Positions 59,435 through 64,000 of a stretch of DNA of 64,000 nt are shown here, piece by piece. The notes beneath the pieces were generated by a model. It had not been told where the DNA came from. It made no database searches and was given only the letters and a program-made list of their open reading frames with translations. The translations under genes and the position numbers were made by a program. The stretch is from Fibrobacter sp. (lineage in GTDB: Bacteria > Fibrobacterota > Fibrobacteria > Fibrobacterales > Fibrobacteraceae), in assembly GCA_017642335.1 (NCBI GenBank), contig JAGCPF010000035.1, forward strand, positions 124,001 to 188,000, written 5' to 3'. Position 1 is the stretch's first letter, and each line of letters begins with the position of its first letter.

Positions 59435-59450
59435 TATATTCGTGAATATG
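59435..59450 (+). promoter_or_regulatory. TATATT exactly 7 nt before ATG (possible leaderless start)
   Basis: TATATT (59435-59440), seven bases, then the ATG at 59448, with no Shine-Dalgarno. It is the same arrangement as at cassettes 1-3, in an unrelated gene. No good -35 is visible. Confidence 0.5.
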
Positions 59451-60302
59451 GAAGAAAATGATACATTGACAGCGGATGGTAACATTGATTCTACGGCTCA
59501 AGAGCAGGTATTGCCGCGGCCTGAGGATTTGGGCATATCGATTACGTCGGGTTCTGCGGACGGGATTCCCGCGCTCACCGTGGGCGATACGTTTGAATAT
59601 CCCGTAACCGTGAGCTGGAATGTGCAGGGAAGTTCCTTGCTGGTGGTCCCCGTGAGTTCCGTGAACGCGAAGGGGCTTACGCAGCTCGGGGTGTCCCAGG
59701 TATCTGCGCGGTCCGTGAAGGACGGCGCGGAGGTCGCCTCGATCACGTTTACCTATAAGATTATGGTCCAGGACACGGGCGATTTGAACATTCCGGCGCT
59801 GAAGTTTGAAATTCCGACATCTCTGGGCTCGTCGATTGACTTGCGCAGCGAATCGGTGCCTGTGCGCGTGGATGCCCCGTTCAACCCGTTGCCGATTGTC
59901 GTGGGAGCATTTGTTGCTGCTTGCCTGATTTTTGCCGGGCTGTGGCGGGCCAAGCGGCGGGCGCGGGCACGCGCCACAGTGGCGGCGGAAAGTGCCGCTG
60001 CAGCCGCCCTTCGCGAAAAGATGGTGGTGTTGAAGCAACGAGTGAACACGGCTGATAGCCGCGAGTGGCTTTTGGAACTGGAGGGCGTCTGCAAGGAATT
60101 TGCCGCGGGCAAATTCGGTGCCCCCGCCAATACGGTCAACCTGGAAACGCTGGTCAAGGACGGCAAGCTCGAAGGCTGGGAGAACCTTGTTGAAGAATTT
60201 GCGCACGCCCGCTACGGTGGTGGCAAGCGAGACGGTTTCGAAAACAAGGAAACTTGGAAAGCCGCCATGAAGCTCATGGGAATTTCCGAAGATGATGAAT
60301 AA
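59448..60302 (+). CDS. Single-pass membrane protein, BatD-like
   Basis: A 284-residue protein without an N-terminal signal peptide. A beta-rich domain (about 25-140) resembles the external domain of BatD/oxygen-tolerance proteins. One helix (about 145-167, PIVVGAFVAACLIFAGLW) is followed by a basic stretch and a helical cytoplasmic domain. No BatA/B/E or MoxR gene is nearby, so the assignment is tentative. The ATG at 59448 begins a start with no leader; the ten codons upstream in frame are not conserved-looking. Confidence 0.6.
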   Translation: MEENDTLTADGNIDSTAQEQVLPRPEDLGISITSGSADGIPALTVGDTFEYPVTVSWNVQGSSLLVVPVSSVNAKGLTQLGVSQVSARSVKDGAEVASITFTYKIMVQDTGDLNIPALKFEIPTSLGSSIDLRSESVPVRVDAPFNPLPIVVGAFVAACLIFAGLWRAKRRARARATVAAESAAAAALREKMVVLKQRVNTADSREWLLELEGVCKEFAAGKFGAPANTVNLETLVKDGKLEGWENLVEEFAHARYGGGKRDGFENKETWKAAMKLMGISEDDE

Positions 60303-60376
60303 ATTTTTTTTACAATCGGGATGGATGTTGAAAGTTTAAATTTCTTTTGGGATGGAACAACAATAAGAGGCTTATT

Positions 60377-61432
60377 ATGAAAATGAAATTTTTCGCTGCA
60401 GCATTTGCCGTGTCATTCGCGATGGTTGCCTGCGATAGCGGCTCGTCGACTGAACCGAATGAAAATGGGATTCAGGAATCCAGCTTGTTGCCGGATGCGA
60501 CCTCTTCCGATACGGAAACAATTTCTAGTTCCAGCCAAGGAGCTGCCAGTGCAGGCGGAACGCCTACGAGCAGCGTTGATAGTGCGCCTTCGAGTGATGC
60601 TGGGAATGCTCCCGCAAGCAGTGCGGGTGAGGTTGTTCACGGTACAGGAATTGGGTCCAGTTCCAGCATGAACCTCAGCACAATTGGGATAACCCAAGAA
60701 CAGTATGAACTTTACAAGGCTATTAGCGCTCAGTTAAGGAACTCTGATGGTGCAGATGGTGGAAGCGCTGCCGTTCCACAAAAAAACGAGTGCCAAAATG
60801 GTGATGTGAAAACGTCTGTCGTTCGGGGCCAAGATGTGCACTGGACCTGTATTTATGGAGATTGGATTCCGACTTCAGGATTCGATAAAGTGATAGAATC
60901 GCTCTCCCCCGAGGAACTGGCTATTGCCACCACAAACACGGGCTTGACCAAGGAACAACTGAAGGCGATGTTTGAATTCTTGTCGCAGATGGATGTGTCC
61001 AAGGACAGTGCAGAGATGTATTGTGAAGGTGAATTGACGGATAACTTCTGGAAGCTAAATATGACAGGAACCTTTGCCGGAGTAGAATTCCTTATGAAGG
61101 GCGACGTGACTTTTGACGGGGATTCAATGATTACGAATCGCACCATGGAAATGGAAATGGGCACGGAATCTGCCTGTCAGGCCTATTTGAATACGCCAGA
61201 TGATGAAGATGAGGACGATGCTGAGGAAGCGGCTCTTGACAAGATGCGTTATGGAGATATCGTTGAAACCAACAGCAGTTGCAAGGGAAGCCGCATGGTC
61301 ATGACGGATAAAATGGTCAACAAGAACGTGACGGACGAATCCCGTACATCGGCCTATGAAGATATGATTGTTCAATGTAAGGATTATCGCGACGGAAAAA
61401 TTTCTTTTGAAGACTTGATGATGGCGGAATAG
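60377..61432 (+). CDS. Lipoprotein with CxxxxW mini-domain, function unknown
   Basis: A 351-residue lipoprotein (lipobox MVAC). A Ser/Ala/Gly-rich linker covers about 18-105. A CxxxxW mini-domain (CQNGDV ... WTCIYGDWIPT) lies at about 138-172. The C-terminal half is helical with an acidic run (DDEDEDDAEEA) and two further Cys. GAGG precedes the ATG at 60377. No enzymatic motif is seen. Confidence 0.75.
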   Translation: MKMKFFAAAFAVSFAMVACDSGSSTEPNENGIQESSLLPDATSSDTETISSSSQGAASAGGTPTSSVDSAPSSDAGNAPASSAGEVVHGTGIGSSSSMNLSTIGITQEQYELYKAISAQLRNSDGADGGSAAVPQKNECQNGDVKTSVVRGQDVHWTCIYGDWIPTSGFDKVIESLSPEELAIATTNTGLTKEQLKAMFEFLSQMDVSKDSAEMYCEGELTDNFWKLNMTGTFAGVEFLMKGDVTFDGDSMITNRTMEMEMGTESACQAYLNTPDDEDEDDAEEAALDKMRYGDIVETNSSCKGSRMVMTDKMVNKNVTDESRTSAYEDMIVQCKDYRDGKISFEDLMMAE

Positions 61433-61470
61433 ACAATCGGGCTTCTACTTGAAAAAGAAGATGCCGCTGG

Positions 61471-61512
61471 GAAAATATAAAAACTTGGTTGTAACCAAGT
61501 TTTTATATTTTC
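61471..61512. promoter_or_regulatory. Perfect 42-bp palindrome overlapping the GNAT gene promoter
   Basis: Two 20-bp arms (61471-61490 and 61493-61512) are exact reverse complements around a central GT. The core is ACTTGGTT-GT-AACCAAGT, and the outer parts are AT-rich and contain a TATATT on each strand. The right arm ends 5 nt before the ATG at 61518. It could be an operator, a terminator for the upstream lipoprotein gene, or both. Confidence 0.85.
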
Positions 61513-61517
61513 AATGA

Positions 61518-61958
61518 ATGAAAATTATCAGGGTTTCAAAAGAAAGTGAACGGGCGGGCGCCTACTACGTGCGCATTCGGGCGATGATGCGCAAGCACCA
61601 GATTCCGCTGGATGCAGAAATCGATGCGCATGATGGCGAGAACTGCCATTACCTCCTTGCACTCGACGATATTTACCCGGTGGCTACCTGCCGCTGGTTT
61701 GTAGTTGGCGATGCGGCCGACGGCGTTGCCGAAATTGGACGTGTTGTTGTATTACCAGAATACAGGGGACAGCATTTGGGCCAGGCTGTTGTCGCCGAGG
61801 CCGAGAAATGGATGCGAGAAGCAGGATGCAGCAAGGCGATCGTATCGAGTCGCGTCGGGGTTGAGGACTTCTATAAAAAGCTAGGGTATCGTTTTAATGA
61901 AAACGGCAAGCCTCACCACGACACCTTCCAGTGCGTGTACATGGAAAAGGCTCTTTAG
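61518..61958 (+). CDS. GNAT-family N-acetyltransferase
   Basis: A 146-residue acetyl-CoA-dependent transferase. Motif A is VVVLPEYRGQHLGQAVV with the acetyl-CoA-binding R-x-x-x-x-G; a C-terminal FYKKLGYRFNENGK strand-turn is typical of the ElaA/YitI-like group. The acceptor is unknown. The ATG at 61518 abuts the 42-bp palindrome; an ATG four bases earlier is out of frame. Its 3' end lies 2 bp from that of the convergent SMR gene. Confidence 0.85.
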   Translation: MKIIRVSKESERAGAYYVRIRAMMRKHQIPLDAEIDAHDGENCHYLLALDDIYPVATCRWFVVGDAADGVAEIGRVVVLPEYRGQHLGQAVVAEAEKWMREAGCSKAIVSSRVGVEDFYKKLGYRFNENGKPHHDTFQCVYMEKAL

Positions 61959-61960
61959 CC

Positions 61961-62293
61961 TTAGTGGATGTCCATCTTCGAGAATAGATTCAGTACGGCA
62001 ACGCCAGAGACAATCAGGATAAGCCCTACGATGGCTCCCAGATCGGGCATCTGCTTGAAAAAGAAGATGCCGCTGATGGTGATGAGGGCGATGCCGAGAG
62101 CCGACCAGGTGGCATACGCGATGCCGATGGGAATGGTCCGCAGGCAAAGACTCAGCAGGTAGAGCGATGCGACGTAGCAGACGAGCGAAGCGATGGAAGG
62201 GACGAGTTTGGTGAACTGCTCCGACATCTTGAGGAGGGTGGTGCCGGCAGCTTCTGCGACAATGGCGAGGATAAGAAATACGTAGTTGAGCAT
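61961..62293 (-). CDS. Small multidrug resistance (SMR/EmrE-type) transporter
   Basis: A 110-residue protein with four transmembrane helices, the usual length of the family. The essential Glu is in helix 1 (AIVAEAAGTTLLK), and later helices show IGIAYATWSALGIALI and LILIVSGVAVLNLFSK. It works as a dimer exchanging protons for cationic compounds such as quaternary amines or guanidinium. The ATG at 62293 was chosen because it directly starts helix 1; TATATT lies 6 nt before it and no Shine-Dalgarno is seen. Confidence 0.92.
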   Translation of the reverse strand: MLNYVFLILAIVAEAAGTTLLKMSEQFTKLVPSIASLVCYVASLYLLSLCLRTIPIGIAYATWSALGIALITISGIFFFKQMPDLGAIVGLILIVSGVAVLNLFSKMDIH

Positions 62294-62319
62294 GGGAATA
62301 ATATACAAATTAATTTTCA

Positions 62320-62364
62320 AAAGACTCTATTCCCATAGACGATAAAATCGATTGGAATAGAATC
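62320..62364 (-). terminator. Terminator of the truncated lipoprotein gene
   Basis: An 11-bp stem with one mismatch (GACTCTATTCC/GGAATAGAATC, 62323-62333 and 62354-62364) is followed on the minus strand by TTTTGAAAATT. It also lies just upstream of the SMR gene. Confidence 0.6.
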
Positions 62365-62396
62365 TGATAAGGCGAAGAGAAAGAGACCTCTTTGCG

Positions 62397-64000
62397 TTAT
62401 TCGGGGGACTCTTCCTTGGCGGGGTCTTTTGATGTCGGGCTGGAAACTGTGGGTACGGTCTGCTTGTTGACGCAACGGATAGCCTTGGTTGCGCTGCCAG
62501 ACCTGAAGGATGTCGTGCAGGAGTCCACGGCGCAGGATACCGCAAAGCCTAAGTAGTAGCCGCTGCTAACGAAGAATTCCGATACTGTGTCTGCGGGGAA
62601 AGACATTTTTTTGGATCTGACCGCCGCCGTAAATTCTTCCCATGTCGGTAATCTCCAACCTTTAGGGCAGGCGTCCAGCGATTGCTTGTATGTGAACAAG
62701 TCGGAACCTTGATAGGATAGATTTTCCGCCATCCAGACAAGGGAGTCAACTTCGATAGTGAATGGAATGGCGTCGATTTTCAAAAATTGATTCTGGATAC
62801 AACGCACCGAGATGTAACCATAATAGGCATTTTCGTCATAGATTACTTCGTCTTTATCGAAAGCTAGCTTGATTCCGGCACTTTGGTTTGGGGCCGTCGT
62901 GAAAAAGCGAGTGTCATCGCCGATGTAGCAACCGCTTTCCCAGCAGCTGCCTGCGGGGAGCGCCGAAAAGCCAAAACGGTCTGTTCCCTTTGTAGCGCCG
63001 ATACGTGTCGAATCTTCGTCACCTATGGATGAGGCCCCTTCTACTTTAATGAGGACGGTGTCGCCCCGAGAATACCAGTCTGTTGTTGCTTTGAGGCTGA
63101 CCCCGATCGGTTCGCCTCCATTATTTGTTGCCACGTAATCAAATAGTTCTGCCCAATCCAGGGAGTCGGGGAGACGCCAGCCGTCCGGACAAACATCTGC
63201 CAGGGAGGAACGGTACAGCAGGCCTTGTTGGAATATATAGAGTCGGCCGTATTTTTCGCAGTTCGCCGATTCTTCCATCGGGCACACGCCGTTGTGGTCG
63301 TCATAATTCAGATTCTCGGCGAACCATACTTGGTTCCCGATTTTTACGGTCTTGTAGACCTTTCCGTCACGGGGGTCTGCTATCGTGCCTTTGGTTGACG
63401 TTTCTGTGGTGTCGGCAGAACTTTCTGGCTTTTCTTCTTCCTGGCTGCTGCTGGATAGATTCTTCTCTTCCGAGGAACTGCTGGAGCTGTCGCTGGTTGC
63501 CTTATCGGATGAACTTGAAGACGATTCTTCCGTTGCTTCTTCTATTATTTTATTTGTAGAATCGATTTTTTGCCACTTTTCTCCGTCGCAATAAAGAGCC
63601 ACGCTGTCTTCGACGACGAATGCGGACTTGTCTTTTTGTTTTTTCGTGCAATCGGGCAGGCTGTCGTTCGTCGCATAGGCGGTTCCCAGGTCTTGCCAAG
63701 CCGCGTCATTGCAAATGTGTGCATCGGTCTCGGTTATGGCCAGATTGCCTTGACGGTTTTTGGTGCAATTCGGCATCTCGTCTTCGGACTTGTATTCCGG
63801 AATCTTTTTGGGGTCATCTTCTTTTTCGACGGAATCGACAATGTCGTGGTCAAATTCCCAATGGCCGTTGCTGCAAATGTAAGCCTTCTTTTCTTCCTTG
63901 ATTTCAGCAGTGACGCCATTTATGGTTTTGCTGCAGTCGGGCAAATTATCGAGGGATTCTGCTTGTAACGTATCGATTGAATTGGACGTATTGATGACTA
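62397..64000 (-). CDS. Partial surface protein with three CxxxxW mini-domains and a TIGR02145 domain
   Basis: The frame is open to the window edge, so the N-terminus lies beyond 64000; at least 534 residues are present. Three consecutive repeats of about 45 residues begin LPDCSK, MPNCTK or LPDCTK, and each ends in a C-x4-W motif. A Ser-rich linker follows, then a Fibrobacter major paralogous domain: DPRDGKVYKTVK, GNQVWFAENLNYD, YGRLYIFQQG, VCPDGWRLPDSLDW, FGFSALPAGSCWESG, VRCIQN. A second partial copy of that domain ends the protein (VWMAENLSYQG, ACPKGWRLPTWEEF, AIRCVNK). A surface binding role is likely but unproven. Confidence 0.82.
   Translation of the reverse strand, partial: VINTSNSIDTLQAESLDNLPDCSKTINGVTAEIKEEKKAYICSNGHWEFDHDIVDSVEKEDDPKKIPEYKSEDEMPNCTKNRQGNLAITETDAHICNDAAWQDLGTAYATNDSLPDCTKKQKDKSAFVVEDSVALYCDGEKWQKIDSTNKIIEEATEESSSSSSDKATSDSSSSSSEEKNLSSSSQEEEKPESSADTTETSTKGTIADPRDGKVYKTVKIGNQVWFAENLNYDDHNGVCPMEESANCEKYGRLYIFQQGLLYRSSLADVCPDGWRLPDSLDWAELFDYVATNNGGEPIGVSLKATTDWYSRGDTVLIKVEGASSIGDEDSTRIGATKGTDRFGFSALPAGSCWESGCYIGDDTRFFTTAPNQSAGIKLAFDKDEVIYDENAYYGYISVRCIQNQFLKIDAIPFTIEVDSLVWMAENLSYQGSDLFTYKQSLDACPKGWRLPTWEEFTAAVRSKKMSFPADTVSEFFVSSGYYLGFAVSCAVDSCTTSFRSGSATKAIRCVNKQTVPTVSSPTSKDPAKEESPE

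Overview
The window looks like chromosomal DNA from a Fibrobacter species (F. succinogenes or a close relative). The evidence is many lipoproteins carrying the Fibrobacter succinogenes major paralogous domain (TIGR02145/PF09603), four regulators of the TIGR02147/DUF4423 family, a GH9 cellulase with a Fibrobacter-style C-terminal domain, a 30-residue-repeat OmpA protein, and a succinate/acetate CoA-transferase next to parts of a sodium-pumping decarboxylase. No rRNA, insertion sequence, prophage or CRISPR array was seen. There is one tRNA, tRNA-Val(CAC).

Region 1 (1-24,516) is mostly housekeeping and cell envelope. In order it holds a secreted CE1-type esterase, a small heat-shock protein behind an apparent sigma-54 promoter, a TolC-like protein, tRNA-Val, a PtsN-like EIIA, and aroD divergent from clpP-ftsY. 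A short envelope operon follows (lipoprotein, thioredoxin-like protein, GT2 glycosyltransferase, small outer-membrane protein). Then come a GH5 cellulase, mqnA, a REC-GGDEF diguanylate cyclase, eda, the GH9 cellulase, a MacB-type ABC exporter, the OmpA/TSP3 protein, a GtrA protein and the CoA-transferase. Between the small outer-membrane gene and the GH5 gene lies an exactly 84-bp-periodic array of 12-bp inverted repeats that no gene explains.

Region 2 (24,554-36,916) is a cluster of six paralogous lipoproteins, each ending in a histidine-phosphatase domain. The first two have a globular N-terminal half (the QKGPF-type domain). The other four have a stalk of DS-hexapeptide repeats of about 13 to 41 units. 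In the middle are a secreted protein of unknown function and a 49-residue peptide that resembles a leader-plus-core precursor. Region 3 (37,046-39,471) encodes the gamma-like, biotin-carrier and beta subunits of a decarboxylase sodium pump.

Region 4 (41,273-59,396) is built from cassettes, each a TIGR02147 regulator translationally coupled to one or more QKGPF-domain lipoproteins. Each cassette promoter holds three copies of a short half-site. The half-site sequence differs between cassettes but is constant within each promoter, and the spacing is nearly fixed (21-22 and 69-71 bp). I read this as a family of self-recognising regulator/surface-protein cassettes with diverged specificities. A decayed cassette remnant and an unrelated AAA-type ATPase interrupt the series. 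Region 5 (59,448-64,000) holds a BatD-like membrane protein, another lipoprotein, a GNAT/SMR pair behind a perfect 42-bp palindrome, and a truncated lipoprotein gene.

Several promoters share the pattern TTGAC-type -35, 17 bp, TATATT -10. Four genes have TATATT exactly 7 nt before ATG, which suggests leaderless mRNAs. All functions are inferred from sequence patterns read by eye; no database search was possible.
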